Of a stretch of 64,000 nucleotides of DNA, positions 12,413 through 24,551 are shown in pieces. This stretch comes from Ilex aquifolium (lineage: Eukaryota > Streptophyta > Magnoliopsida > Aquifoliales > Aquifoliaceae). The stretch covers positions 39,511,001 to 39,575,000 of the forward strand of contig OX637394.1 of assembly GCA_951799425.1 (NCBI GenBank), given 5' to 3'. The notes below the pieces were generated by a model, which was not told where the DNA came from, did not search any database, and saw nothing but the letters and a program-made list of their open reading frames with translations. Position 1 is the first letter of the stretch. The number at the start of each line of letters is the position of its first letter. Position numbers and translations under genes: made by a program.

Positions 12413-12820
12413 GCTCCTCCCTGGGGCATCCAGCCTTTCACTGAGGGAATCATCTCAGCTGATACCTCGGTCTTCACGCCTGCTGCTTCGCCAGCTGGCG
12501 CTTCTCGATTGCTCGAAATCATCAAGCTGATCACGCACCTTGGCATTATATTTCTCAAGTTGCTTAAGGCGGTTTCCCATCCGTTTTTCCACCAACTCAA
12601 TGATTTCACGAGCCAAAAGGCCTTGCCCCCAAGGCCTTGATCCACAGGGAACATTCGCTGTGAGGCATGCTCGCCTCCATCTGACTGGCTCAAGGAGTCT
12701 GACTCAGTGACTGCTGGGAGCCAAACAACTTCTGCGTTTCTCATGCGTAAGCTTCCCCCCATCACCTTGGGATCGTGTGTTCACCATGATGCAATCGCTA
12801 CAAGAAAGGCTCGTATGTTT

Positions 12821-12839
12821 CCCATAGACGACGCCAAAT
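12821..12839 (-). other. Primer-binding-site region of gypsy element 1
   Basis: Directly inside the 5' LTR the minus strand reads ATTTGGCGTCGTCTATGGG, closely matching the equivalent stretch in gypsy element 2 (GACGCCGTCTGTGGGAACG at 34597). The primer tRNA was not identified. Confidence 0.6.
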
Positions 12840-13578
12840 TGCACGGGAAGATTCCTGCAACGAATAGAAATAACGATCCTCTTAATGATGAACCTAAAAC
12901 AACGAAAAAGGGCCAGGAAAAGGGCCGGGTGAGCACCCGACTTGTCCCCTCCGAAGTTTAAGTCAGTAGACGTTTGGAGGCTTGAGCACTTTGTTTTTTT
13001 TCTCAGTTTCATTTGCATACCTCTGTTCATCTTTTTGAGAATTATTTATACATGAACTAGTAATGAGTGCAAAGGTTTGGAGTCCAATCTCAACATTTAA
13101 TGACTTGCACTTTTATCCATGCATAATGAGTGTTATCCACTCAGATTCTCGTGAATGGTTTACTCTGGCAATAGAATGACTGCTCGGGGCACGCCGAGCA
13201 CTTATGACCCTATCCCCGGTCATTTAAGTCCATCTGATCGGCGTCTGACACCTACTTCCGAGTGTTTAATGATCGGGGAACAGTACCTCGGGATTTCCCG
13301 AGGACACTGGTCGATGCAATGACCATTAATGTTTTACAATTATGACTGTCAATTTGGATCTCGAGGATATAGATGCTCATTAATAGCCTTGTCATAATCA
13401 CTAAAGTCTTCATTAATGAGTTGTCATATCTCCTTAAATGTTGTTCCCAGCCTGTGTACTCAGCTCCTCTGAGCTATTACTCCTCGGCGCCATCTTTCGA
13501 CACCTTTTGAGTTTCATAACAACTATATCTAACCACGTATCGATTTGAGGATTACTAAACCACCTAAAATCCCGTCAG
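12840..13578 (-). repeat. 5' LTR of gypsy element 1
   Basis: 739 bp, the same length as the left LTR and homologous along its whole length, including the terminal CCCGTCA followed by the target duplication GTAAG at 13579-13583. It lies next to the primer-binding region, so it is the 5' LTR of this minus-strand element. Confidence 0.92.
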
Positions 13579-13775
13579 TAAGTTTGCCATTAAATACCGG
13601 AAAGACCATCCTTCTTCACAGGTGAGGATTCCACCTGAATCACCTACACTAGGTCGTTGTGTCTTCACATCTGGCAATAATTTAAGGAGTGCCATTGCCT
13701 TTATTATTACAGCTCATCTTTAGTGTAGTTTGGATGGCTGGTGAATGAGTTCATTATCATTCAAATTGGGAAAAA

Positions 13776-14610
13776 TTTCAGCGACATTATTTTTAGTTTA
13801 TCATATCTTTAAAAATACCTCTCTATTATTTAAAATATTACTAACACCCTATTCTAGTTTATATTTAAAAATCATTGACACGCCTGTAGTTAAACCAAAA
13901 AAAAAAAAAAAATTTAAAATACCAAAATTGTCCTTACATAAATCTTAAACAATCTTTTTACATAAAATTCGAGTCGATTAAAATTTATTTTTCTACATAT
14001 TAAAATCTGAGCAGATTAAAATTCGATTCGAATTGATTAAATTTTATTTTTTTATGTATTAAAATTCGAGTTTATTAAAATTCCTTTTTAAGTATTAAAA
14101 TTAGAGTCGATTTGAGCTCTACCTGAACTGTTAGCGCCGATTAAAATTCTCTTCGAGTAGATTAAAATTTATATTTTTTTTACTTATTAAAATTCGTGCA
14201 AATTAAAATTTATTTTTTATTTATTAAAATTTGAGTCGATTAAAATTTATTTTTTTTATGTATCAAAATTCTGGTCAATTAAAATACAATACGAGTTGAT
14301 TAAAATTTGATTCGAATTTTTAATCGGCTCAAATTTTAAAAAATAAAAAATATAATTTTTAACCTACTCGAATTTTAATTAGTTCGAATTGAATTTTAAT
14401 ACGCAAAAAAATTTAGAAAATAAAGAGGGTATCATTATGACTATCTAGAGGGGGTGTGGATGAAGTTTTTTCTAAAATATATTATGGGTAATTTAGTAAA
14501 ATTGTATTATAATTAACACATTTAATCTAATAAAGAGTGTCAGTTAAATTCAGAAAATAGAAGAGGTGTCCTTAAAGATATAGTAAACTAGAAAATAGAA
14601 GACGTGTGAC
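13776..14610. mobile_element. Large foldback element with an internal AT-rich minisatellite, TBL-1 intron 2
   Basis: The ends pair as imperfect inverted repeats: TTTAGTTTATCATATCTTTA (left) resembles the reverse complement of the right side near 14560-14600. The interior (about 13965-14420) is a degenerate array of GAGTCGATTAAAATTTATT-type units that switches orientation near 14310, so the array itself folds back. No coding sequence. Confidence 0.55.
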
Positions 14611-15527
14611 TTCAACTTGCAGCTATTCAATATGTAGTGTCAACCATCTTTTTATCACTATGTCGTGTATAGGCCTGATAATCATACACTACTCTTGAAC
14701 ATGACATAGAGTTGGTGAATGTAGGTTTAGTCTGAGGGGTACACCGGTACAGAGATAAATGGATGGACCGCCAAACCCAATTATAAATTAATGGGTCGGT
14801 ATAATTTCAGGTAAATACAAGATATACAATATACAATTTGACATAACTCGAACTCGATTAAATTTTGAAACGATTATAAGATAAACGACACAAAGCCAGC
14901 ACCATATATACCACCCACTTGGTGTTAATTACCTGACTCTTACCAAATTTATGTATGGGATTTGCAGGAATATAATGTTTCTGTGATGTTATCTCGCAAT
15001 GCGTTTCTAGTTGATCTTGTGAAAGAGAAGATAGGAAGAGTTCTAAAGTTGGACTCCATCGAAAATGGTGATGCGTGGAAAGGGGTTGACATGCTCATCT
15101 TCAATACTTGGCATTGGTGGCTCCATAAAGGAAGCAAACAATCGTGAGATACTATTATACTAAGCCATAAACACCCAACTACTTATATATCTTTTGCTTA
15201 TTAACACTTTCAATACATGATGGCAAGTAGTTAGTATGGAGAATCCATTGCTTAGAATAAACGATTTGGGATTCAACAATGCTATAGAGACCTAATCCAA
15301 TGTAATCATTAAATTAATTGTGAATTTTAATGTTAGATGGAACCCCGTATATTAGGTTCAAATAGCATTTTCCTTTGGGATTTGGATCCCAAGCAATGTT
15401 ATAAGGATTTAATTTAGGGACCTAATTCAATGTAGTCATTTGTTTAATTGTGTTTCATTGTTTGATAGAGTCCACTACCAATTTAATAGTAGTATTAAAT
15501 TGGGTCTCCATGTTAGGTCTTTAAATT

Positions 15528-15836
15528 GGGCGAATTGCCTTTGCTCTTGAAAAATTTTAAAATTCTCACTCTGTACATTCAAAAATTAAATTTGATACAT
15601 TGCACTCTCAATATATCAAAAGCGTTATAATATAACCCTTCTGTTAGCTTTCCATTATTTTTGTCATCAGTGTCAATAGGTCGGTTTTTGACGGAAAAAA
15701 TTATGGAAGTTAATAGAAGGGACACATTGCAATACTTTTGATACATTAAGGGTGTGTTATATGAGCAATTTAATCTTTGAAGATACAAAATGAGAATTTT
15801 GAAATCTTTCAGGATATAAAGTGCAAAAAACTCCCT
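15528..15836. mobile_element. Foldback MITE-like element in TBL-1 intron 3
   Basis: About 300 bp with paired arms: left TTTAAAATTCTCACTCTGTA against the reverse complement of the right arm, TTTCAAAATTCTCATTTTGTA. TATATCAAAAGCGTTATAAT is matched by TGTATCAAAAGTATTGCAAT. Similar in style to the intron 1 element but different in sequence. Confidence 0.6.
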
Positions 15837-16680
15837 CTAAATTAGATCGAAATAATATTTTCCTTGAATCCCTACAAGTTCTCCTAATTTTCTTCAATGA
15901 TAAATTCAAGTGAGATCTACTTGAATTCGTTATGGGTGGTCTATCGTGGATTCCCGAGAAATGATGTATTTTATAAGTGGTTTGATGTACCACGATAAGT
16001 TTTATTGTGTCTTTTTTTTCGAACTTCCCTCAAACCTTGTTTCAAATTTCCAATGATTTTCCTCACTCATAGTAAGCATTATTCATTGTTGCAAAACTGA
16101 TTATTTATTGTAATCTGTTACTATTATATAGGGACAGAGCAGAGTTTGATGGCCATACGTAGAATTTCTATAATACCATTATATTTCCACCTTAATCAAT
16201 CATAATTTCCTATGTTACTCTTTTACGATCACGTACATGGATTGACCGTATGCAAGAGCCTCTAGTAGTGATATATACAGTTGTCCATAAAAGAATAATA
16301 GCTAATACTTCATTAATAACTTGTGCTGGTTTGTTGATTTGGTTTTCAGATGGGATTACATACAAAAAGGAGACAAAATGTATAAAGACATGGATCGTTT
16401 GGCAGCTTTTAAGGAAGGACTAACGACGTGGTCGAAGTGGGTAGACTCCAATGTTCATCCTACCAAAACCCAAGTGTTCTTTCAGGGCATATCTCTCCAA
16501 CCCATTATGAGTAAGCTACCCCTTTTGTCTCTCAGTGCAATACCACCATGACTATTCTTCTATCAGTACTGCAAAAAATAAGCCCTTATCTCTCCAACCC
16601 ACTTCAAGTAATCCGATCATGTCTCTTCCAATGCAATATCTGCCTAACTTTTCTATATAATCATTACTTCAAGAAATAAG

Positions 16681-16950
16681 GACTAAATATATTTCTGGTC
16701 TTTGTTCTTTCACTAGTATCTCTTTAGTCCTGAAAAAGTTTTCAATTATTTGATATAAATGGTCCAATTGATAATAAGCGTTTAAATTGGTCGAAAGAAA
16801 ATAAGACATGACATTTGACTTACTACATTTTTGGTCATCAAAATATTCAAGAATTATTATTTTTAAGGACTAAATTATCGAGTTTCTGTTGTTGAGAGAT
16901 CAAACTATCATTTTGCACATAATTTAAGGATGAAAAGTGCACGTTTCGCT
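16681..16950. mobile_element. Possible degraded foldback element in TBL-1 intron 4
   Basis: The left side has TAGTCCTGAAAAAGTTTTCA and the right side, reversed, has TAGTCCTTAAAAATAATAATTC. Pairing is weak and the ends are unclear. Confidence 0.35.
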
Positions 16951-17125
16951 ACATATTTAAATGTATGTGACTGTAATTGATTGATTAGACCATTTAAGCA
17001 TTTGAGTGACATAGCTAAAAGAATGAGGATCAAAGTCAAGTAGAACATATACTTTCACCAACCATTACGGTGTTTTGCCAGAATCAACCATTTTAACCAT
17101 TTTTTTTGCTCACTTCTATCTTTTT

Positions 17126-17128
<3 letters not shown>

Positions 17129-17189
<61 letters not shown>
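17129..17189 (+). repeat. (CT)n tract forming the intron 4 polypyrimidine tract of TBL-1
   Basis: About 30 CT units run to 4 nt before the exon 5 acceptor (TAG at 17191-17193). The repeat therefore serves as the polypyrimidine tract of the 3' splice site. Confidence 0.9.
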
Positions 17190-17192
<3 letters not shown>

Positions 17193-17509
17193 GTGGTAAG
17201 GAATGGAATGAGTCGAAGTCCACAACTTGCAAAGGGCAAACCCAACCATTTAGTGGGTCTGTGTACCCAGGGGGATCAATGGCAGCTGTGGCTGTGGTGA
17301 AGGAAATACTGAGAAACATGTCCATTCCAGTGAAGTTGCTGGATGTGACAACACTTTCACAGCTGAGAAAAGATGGGCATTCATCCATTTATGGGTTTGG
17401 TGGAAATGAAGGAAATGATTGTAGCCATTGGTGTCTTGCTGGTGTTCCTGATACTTGGAATCAGCTCTTGTATGGAGTTCTTGTAGCTGGTAATCCTTCA
17501 AAAATATGA

Positions 17510-18060
17510 AATGTAAACATTTCTGAGATGTAGATTGCAAGAAAATTGTCATTTATTTATGGTATAAATTTCAATGGCTGATGAAAGCTGGCTAGAATTC
17601 TGGGCTTTGTATTGGTGGCCTGTTGGCATCTTTGGTATGCTCGCTCTCTCTCTCTCCAAGCACATAAATGTCCAATTATATCACATAAGAAAATGGGATC
17701 CACTTGGGTCTTTCTACGGTACCAACTTTTACATTTTCGGTATGGTACCAAAAAATAAACATCCACCATTGATCTATAATGAAGGAGGTACAACTGTTGA
17801 TGAAATTTAAGATACTATTTTACCTTTTACTGGCTACCCTCTCAGTGGGTTTGAGCCTTGACAAATTCATAAAAAAAAAATTCAGGCAAGGACGAAGAAG
17901 GCGGAGAAAGAAGAAGATGGAGTTGCAGAGTTTTTTTATCCCTATGAACCATTCAAGAGATTATAAATTAATTAGTAGGTTGAGATTATAGTAATCTTAT
18001 ATTTAATAAAAAATAAATATATTTAAAACTTTTTAGAATAAGATTATCATGTTTGTGGAT
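17510..18060. other. TBL-1 3' flank, no gene recognised
   Basis: A 78-codon open frame at 17574-17810 has no recognisable domain and is not supported by composition or context. No convincing polyadenylation signal was chosen. Confidence 0.4.
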
Positions 18061-18124
18061 GCAATGAACCCACAGTGGAGGAGTAAGGGTTATCACTCTA
18101 TGAATGTGGTTATCAGGTTCTGGG

Positions 18125-19115
18125 GGTAGTTGAGGTTTGGTTAGTAAGAATACCAATTTTACATAAGGTTATCACTTTTTTTTTTTTTTGGTAAGATTAC
18201 CATTTTTTGAGGCAAGATTATCACTTTTTTGGGTAAGATTACTATTTTTGAAAAAATAGTTACCATCGTTTGGATAGGAATACAACTTTTTGGGTGTAAG
18301 AATATATTTTTTTGGTTGTAAGAATACAACTTTTTGGATGTAACATTATCACTTTTTTTTTGGTAAGATTACCACTTTTGGAAAAATGGTTACTACCGTT
18401 TGGTTTAGAATACAACTTATTGGGTGTAAGATTACAACTTTTTGGTAACAAAACCATTTTTTGGGTAAGGTTATCACTTTTTTTTGGTAAGGTTATCACC
18501 TTTTTTTTTGGGTAAGATTATCATTTTTGAGGAGTAAGGTTACCACTATTGGATAAGAATACAACTTTTTTTGGGAGTAAGATTACAACTATTTGGATAA
18601 AAATACAACTTATTGAGGGTAAGAATACCACTGATTGGGTAACGTTGCAACTGATTGGGTAAAAATACAACGTATTGAGAGTAAGATTACCAATTTTGGA
18701 TAAGAATACCACTTTTGGAGTAAGAATACCACTTTTTTGGGGTAAGGTTACCATTTTTTTTTGGTAAGATTACCACTTTTGATAGCTAAGGTTACCACTT
18801 TTGGGGGTAAGATTATTGATGGGGTAAGAATACAACTAGATTACATCTCTTTGGATAATAATACCACTTTTGGGAATAATGTTACCTCTTTTTAAATAAA
18901 ATTATCACTCTTAAAATTGGTGAGGTTACCAATTTTTCGCCTAAGATTACCTGATTGGGTAAGACCACTATTTTTTGGGTAATAATACTACTTTTTGGGT
19001 AAGGTTACCATCTTTTTGGTAAAATTAACACTTTTAGAAGTAAAATTACTACTGTTTGGGTAAGAATACAACTTATTGAGGGTGAGATTATCAATTTTGG
19101 GCAAGAATACCACTT
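18125..19115. repeat. Degenerate minisatellite array, left arm
   Basis: About 1 kb of roughly 20-30 bp units around GGTAAGATTACCACTTTTTG, with variants GTAAGAATACAACTTTTTGG. The T-rich strand is the plus strand. A shorter array of the same motif lies in inverted orientation at 25183-25765. Confidence 0.85.
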
Positions 19116-19204
19116 TTATAGTGTGTTTGGTATGACAGAAAATAGGATGGAAGGAAAAATGAGAATGGAAAGTGGAGAGGAAAGAAAGTGTTTCTCTTGT
19201 TTGT

Positions 19205-19929
19205 TTCTCCATGTTCCATGATAACATACAAGAAGAAGCTGTATTTTTTGTAGTGGATAAAATCGAGAATGAAAGTCATCAGAGTTATTATTTGTCTCGA
19301 TTCACAAAACTGGAATCAAGGTTGATTGTGCAATATTATCCTCAAATGCATGTGTTTAAATGCAATTGCATGAAATTTGAGTTTTTTGGGATTCCATGCT
19401 CTCACATGATTGCGGTCATGAAGTATGAGCACATACAAGAGTTTCCTCATACCAGTGTGATGAACATGTGGATCATTAAAGCAAAATTTGGATATCAATG
19501 TGCACCGAATGTGGTAATGTGCAGCCAAATGTGTCAATTCTTACACATTATGCTGGATTTGTGTCAATGTGCAACCAAATGTGTTATTATGCTTTACAGT
19601 AGCTCTCAGACTCAAATGATCTGATAAGTATGGTGCAACAAATAACTTATGTTCTAAAAGCCCGTCATAAGTCACTTGGCAAACATGATGCAGATGTGAC
19701 GAATACACAATTAAGTGTGAATGAAACAAAGATCGTGACAACCAAGAGAAATCCAGGTCATGCACGTAAGAATATTCTGATCAATCCACGAAGATGTAGT
19801 AAATGTAGAGGCGTTGGACATACTGTTAGAAAATGTCCACCCTTGATGTCTCAATCCAATGATCCATTTGAAGATTTGTTTTTTTCACACCTAGTTGGAT
19901 CACAGCCACCATGGGACATGTCTTTTTAA
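19205..19929 (+). pseudogene. FAR1/MULE-type transposase C-terminal remnant with SWIM zinc finger and zinc knuckle
   Basis: The first frame (19205-19624) reads KCNCMKFEFFGIPCSHMIAV, the CxC...CxH SWIM zinc finger of MuDR transposases and their FAR1/FHY3 relatives, followed by the usual HIQEFP region. After a stop at 19622-19624 and a frame change, 19630-19929 continues with CSKCRGVGHTVRKCP, a CCHC knuckle often found at the C terminus of this family. The N-terminal DNA-binding and DDE catalytic parts are absent, so this is a broken fragment. Confidence 0.7.
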
Positions 19930-20599
19930 CAGCTTAGTGGATCGCAACAACCACCCGACATGCCTTTTTCACAACATGGTGGATCGTAACATTCTATGCC
20001 ACCATGTGACGAGGATGACCGTTGGACTCCCTTTATCAACGAGGGTATCCTCAACTATCAGGTTAATATAATACTCTTTGGATCTTTATATTTTTTTTTC
20101 CTATGAACTCATTTCTTAATTCCTTGTTATTTTAGAATGGGATATCAAGTTTTGATTCTACCATTCAGTCACAGTACATCAACACTAGTTTCAGTAATAT
20201 AGAGGTAATTACAAAAATTACAAATTTTGTCTTACAAATTTTGTTTATTCATCATTGTCATCTAATCATCAATTTATGCTATCATAGTGGGCACCAAAAT
20301 CATGGAGCAAGATGGGTTGATGAAATTCTCCTTGTTCGTAACTTTGAATGAAAATATTTTACATTCTCCATTCCAAGCTTTTTTTCCCCTGTATACCTAG
20401 CTTGATCTTTATTGGAAGCACAAAAAATTGAATACCATGCTGATCACAACCATTACCAAGCTCATTTTATATATAAAGAACAAAAATATTTTAGATTTTT
20501 GACAAAAATATATCATATTGCATTAATTTGTTTCATCACATTTTACTAGTGCTAGTTCAACTATGGTATCAACAACCAACAACTACAACTACATATAAT

Positions 20600-21801
20600 T
20601 ATCACTTCCTAACTATTTCTTTGTTTTTCATAAAATAAGACTCAATTTTATTCATCCTAGTATCGATCACCTTCAGAGACTCATTCATGTCATCTTGAGT
20701 GTTTTGAAATTATTCCATCTTTTCGAGCATTTGTATAAATATTTGTCCAAGCATAATCAATGGAGGAACACAACTCGAGGAAGAATTTGGGTCATCCTCA
20801 GCTTCAACTTCATCCTTGGCTTCAATTTGTGGCTGCTAAGTTTTCTTCTTCTTACCTTGCCCCAAGCTCTTTGCTATTGTCCCACCATAAATCGGATTCA
20901 TAGGAGAGGAATAAGTGTCACTTGACTGAATCACAACTCCATAATCTTTGAAATCAAAATTGGGAATGGGAGACTTCGCCACTTATCCCTGACATTACAT
21001 ATTGAAATAATTTCATCGACTATTAAACATGGTAGATTGATACATATACCATTTCCAATGGTATAAAGGAGATGAGCTCGATCAATTCCAAAATCAGTAC
21101 TATGTCATCTCGGCATAATATTGCACCCCACTATACACTTTAACACTCTATATGATAGTATGGTCTTGCTGATAAATAATTGGATTGTAAAACTCTCTCA
21201 TCAAAACTATTACGTATACCCTTAAATTCTGCATAAACATCTTCCAATTGAGGTTTGCCATCATAATTATTGTATGAATAGGTAAGTGTATCCTTAGGAA
21301 TGAAGGGTCGGCGAACTTCCAATATTTTTGCAACCAAATTTGGGGTTACTTCAAACCTTACATTTCTGACAAGAGACTTAAACTTATGATCAGCACTCTC
21401 AATATCATGCACATTTGCATAAAATATCTTCACCAATGTATTATATGTTTTATCCGTCTTCTTGATATCAACTACATAATTCCATTGATGAAAATGAAAA
21501 ATGACATCACATCCCACATCTTTTAATTGATCCAATAAAGCACTCATTTCCAATAACAAAGGCCTATGATAAAAGTACATATCATACCAATCTTTGCAAT
21601 TTGTGTTGAAGAAAGATATGTATGGAGTGGATATTGGGTCTGATGAACTTGCTGGATTGGATATGGGATTGGATGAACTTGTTGCATTGGAGGAGGGATC
21701 AACTGGATAGGAAGAGAGATCAATGGAGGGGGATCAATGGGATTGGAGGAGGGATCAATGGATGGAGGATCAATTGGATTGCAATTCTTCTTCCTTTTCA
21801 T
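20600..21801 (-). pseudogene. Plant transposon-like protein remnant, minus strand
   Basis: The segment 21140-21580 encodes 146 residues with an NTLVKIFYANV block and RFEVTPNLVAKILEVRRPF, reminiscent of the putative plant transposon protein domain often captured in plant elements. An upstream minus-strand frame (21544-21801) is Pro/Gln/Ile-rich with IDPP and PIQQVH repeats. Frames are not joined cleanly. I place it with the transposon remnants, not with host genes. Assignment is tentative. Confidence 0.4.
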
Positions 21802-22098
21802 TTTTCCCCTATTATTATTGACATATGGCCTATGCTTCTTTTCTCACGTCCGGACATTTTGAATATACGGTTATCCACAAATGTTATCTAGTCTAGTTGC
21901 AACAAGAAAAAAATCTAGTCAAAAAGATAGCAATAACTATACATGGCAAATTATCTATTACTTTTGACCAATAACAATTGATAGAGATGTGAAGAAGGTA
22001 GGATTGCATTACTTTTTATCATCATTCAATCGTCCAACCCTAAAAACACATCTCTTATGCAACTACACAAAAATATGATGAAATTCAGAGAGAGATAG

Positions 22099-24551
22099 TG
22101 TAACGCCCCAAATACCACCCTGGACGGCATTACATTCTACAACCATTTATACCATGAGAGCAACTAATAAAAACCCATAAATAACAGGGGGTCCTTAATT
22201 TAACAAAATTTGGGCAGAGTCTCTTTTGTTCGGGGAGCTCTACCCAAAACACAATCTGTGCAATTATACTACATTGACCATACCGGGTCCATTGATTCAT
22301 AAAAATACTTACAACATTATCCAAAAGAATATGCCAAACAATGGCATCTACATCCCAAAATAATTAAATTACACTTGGCAGCGGAAACATAAAAATAATG
22401 TTAGACTTTACATTGCCTCAAAAGGAACTTCCTAGTTTATCACAAAAGAAAATAGAACACTAAGCGTCTCCCTCGGGATCTACGTTCCCTTCTATGGGAG
22501 CTTCCCAATGTCCCGGCTTGTTAGTTCCGAGCTCCTCCTCTAGACAAAGACCTGAAATATGTTGTTTGTAAGGGTGAGTACTAAGCTCTGTAGCAACATT
22601 CCTCCCAAACTCGAACAATGTTTATAAAAGCATATAAAATGGTCGGTCTCATTTCACAAATAACATATATAATCTTTGAAGTAAAACAGAGACATTTTAG
22701 AATGGATCTCAAGTTTAAGTAGCAATAGTAATAGAAATGAACAATAACAATCAAGTTCCAATAAACATCCATTTCCAAAATATAAACCATTTCCCACACA
22801 TGATATAAGATTGTCCTCCTCGGCATGAGCATCCTTACAAGGAACCTCTCACCCTCAATGTTTGGTTTCTCAAGCATCCTTACAAGGAACCTCTTGAGAG
22901 AATCACATACTGTCCTCTTTTGGCATGAGCATCCTTACAAGGAACCTCTCACCCTCAAGGCTTGGTTTCTCAAATATCCTTACAAGGAACCTCTTGAGAG
23001 AATCACACACTGTCCTCTTTTGGCATGAGCATCCTTACAAGGAACCTCTCACTCATGTTTGTCCAAACAACCATACAAGAATACAATACCAATTATTCTC
23101 TCAAATACCCAACAATTCCACAAGTCTTCTATTTACAAGCAATTTCCAAGAAAAATCCCCAATTCTCACAAGTGATATCTTCAAATAGGGCAATTTAAAG
23201 AGAAACATGCAAGAGATCATTATCAATATCATTATGTTACTCAACACAAAGCTCTAGAGTTTTCAACACCAAGATTTAGTGAATATTGAGAGAGAAATCC
23301 CTATTCCTCAAAAATTAGGGTTTTTATGGTTCTCCCACCAATACTTTACTCAAAACATGATAAAGGTTGCAAGAATATTAAGGAAACAAGGAACCAATAG
23401 CAAATACATATGATTAAGAGTCAAAACATACATATAAATTAACCCTAACATCAATGACCAAGAATGGAAGAAAACCCCTACCTTGAATCCTTAGCTTTGG
23501 TGTGAAGAACAAGAATATTTTATCTTGAATCACCCTTGAATCTCTTGTTTTTTCCCTTCCTTTCTTCCTCTCTAATGCTCTCTAGGGTTCCAAGAGGTGT
23601 GAGGGTGTGAGGGGAGTGAAAGAAATGAGGGAAAATGAGATGAAAATGAGTTTATATATAGCAGCCCCGAAAAACACTGTTCAGAGACTGTTTTGGGTTT
23701 CTCCAAATTTACGGTTTTGCCACTAAGAATCTCCAATTTGATCCATATGACTACCCTAAGATTTTTCGACGTTCCAGATTCATTTTTAATGTTATTTTAA
23801 CCTAAAAACATTTAATTTTATGATTTATTTCAAAGTAAAATAAATTTACACTCGAAACATTAAAATTACTATCCAAGGAACACCATAGTGCAGATTTTTG
23901 GTCAACTTCGGAGAATAAACTGATTTGACTCAGGTATTTCTAGTATGTGTGACCTATATGGTTGGAAAGATATACGAGTTAGGGTTCTAAGAAAAATAAC
24001 GGTGCGCAATTTGGACTTTTCAACAAAGAGTTATGATCAAATTGGTGAAAGGTAGTCTGCCGGACTGTTTTGACATCGCTTCGTTATCTGGGTATAACTC
24101 TCTCATCCGAGCTCCGATTGAGATGATTCAAGATGATATGGAATGATAAGAAAGAGATCTACAACTTTCATGTTTTGAGTTTTGAAAGATATTGACTGCA
24201 TCAAGGTCTAAATTGGGCTTGAAGTTGCAGCCAGTGCACTGTTCACGTGCACTGTTCACTGTTTCACCCCTTTTCCAATTCCAATCCATTCCTAAGCCAA
24301 CCAAATCCATCCCAAAGCTCTCCAACACATATTTTTACACCAAACCTATTTAATACAAGTTCTAGGACCTAAAATTTCATATTTTCACTTATTAAAACTA
24401 AATTTCAACTATTATTTCCACTAATATTTTAAATCTCTACTTTTTCAATCTACCAAATTCAAACACACATCACTACACATATCCCCATTTTTACAACAAT
24501 TATTTACTATAAATCTATATGCATATATAAAATAAAATGCGGGGTGTTACA
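22099..24551. mobile_element. Solo LTR, 2.45 kb, with 5-bp target duplication
   Basis: It begins TGTAACGCCCC and ends GGGGTGTTACA, near-perfect inverted ends with TG..CA termini. Both sides are flanked by GATAG (22094-22098 and 24552-24556). There is no coding capacity. A second copy of the family starts at 62375 with the same TGTAACGCCCC and the shared CGGGGAGCTCTACCCAAAAC block. The 5-bp duplication and TG..CA ends point to a recombined LTR retrotransposon; a non-autonomous element is the alternative. Confidence 0.82.
22812..23060. repeat. 100-bp tandem repeat inside the solo LTR
   Basis: About 2.5 copies with a period of 100 bp. GGCATGAGCATCCTTACAAG recurs at about 22822, 22922 and 23022, and each unit contains a second half-copy of the CATCCTTACAAGGAACCTCT motif. 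The corresponding part of the related LTR at 62375 lacks this array. Confidence 0.9.

Larger units (their letters stand above)
3120..13578 (-). mobile_element. Gypsy element 1: complete Tat-type Ty3/gypsy retrotransposon inserted in TBL-1 intron 2
   Basis: A 10,459 bp element is bounded by two 739 bp LTRs and a 5-bp target duplication GTAAG (3115-3119 and 13579-13583). Gag-pol reads on the minus strand in the order gag, protease, reverse transcriptase, RNase H, archaeal-type RNase H, integrase. The second RNase H is diagnostic of the Tat lineage. Between integrase and the left (3') LTR lie a tandem array and a gene on the opposite strand. The LTRs differ at many positions, roughly one in ten by eye over the first 60 bp, and the coding frames carry several breaks, so the insertion is old and cannot move by itself. 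Confidence 0.93.
1712..17509 (+). pseudogene. TBL-1: trichome birefringence-like O-acetyltransferase gene, frameshifted, with a retrotransposon in intron 2
   Basis: Five exons by homology and GT..AG sites: 1712-2007, 2773-2947, 14968-15143, 16350-16510, 17194-17509. The family consists of Golgi type II membrane proteins that acetylate wall polysaccharides. Exon 1 gives a hydrophobic N-terminal anchor and the PMR5N domain with its cysteines and the [14 protein letters not shown] block. Exon 2 carries the GDS motif (residues 118-120). Exon 5 encodes DCSHWC, the DxxH catalytic motif. The ATG at 1712 was chosen over an upstream in-frame ATG at 1541 because it begins the hydrophobic anchor and matches TBL-2 exon 1, which is also 296 nt. 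Exon 4 is 161 nt against 159 nt in TBL-2. An extra CT in the TCTCT at 16492-16496 turns the family GISPTHY reading into GISLQPIM and shifts exon 5 to a stop at 17298-17300, removing DxxH. Intron 2 is 12,020 nt because it holds gypsy element 1. Probably a recent pseudogene; an assembly error in the CT run is the alternative. Confidence 0.85.

Noticed and set aside
17055..17388. Frames with Arg-Glu or Leu-Ser repeats
   Set aside because: They are the (CT)n tract before TBL-1 exon 5 read on either strand.
17574..17810. 78-codon frame rich in Trp/Leu after TBL-1
   Set aside because: No recognisable domain and no promoter or signal that sets it apart from chance.
19172..19929. A functional FAR1/FHY3 host transcription factor
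   Set aside because: The N-terminal DNA-binding and transposase-core regions are missing and a stop and frame change separate the SWIM and knuckle parts.
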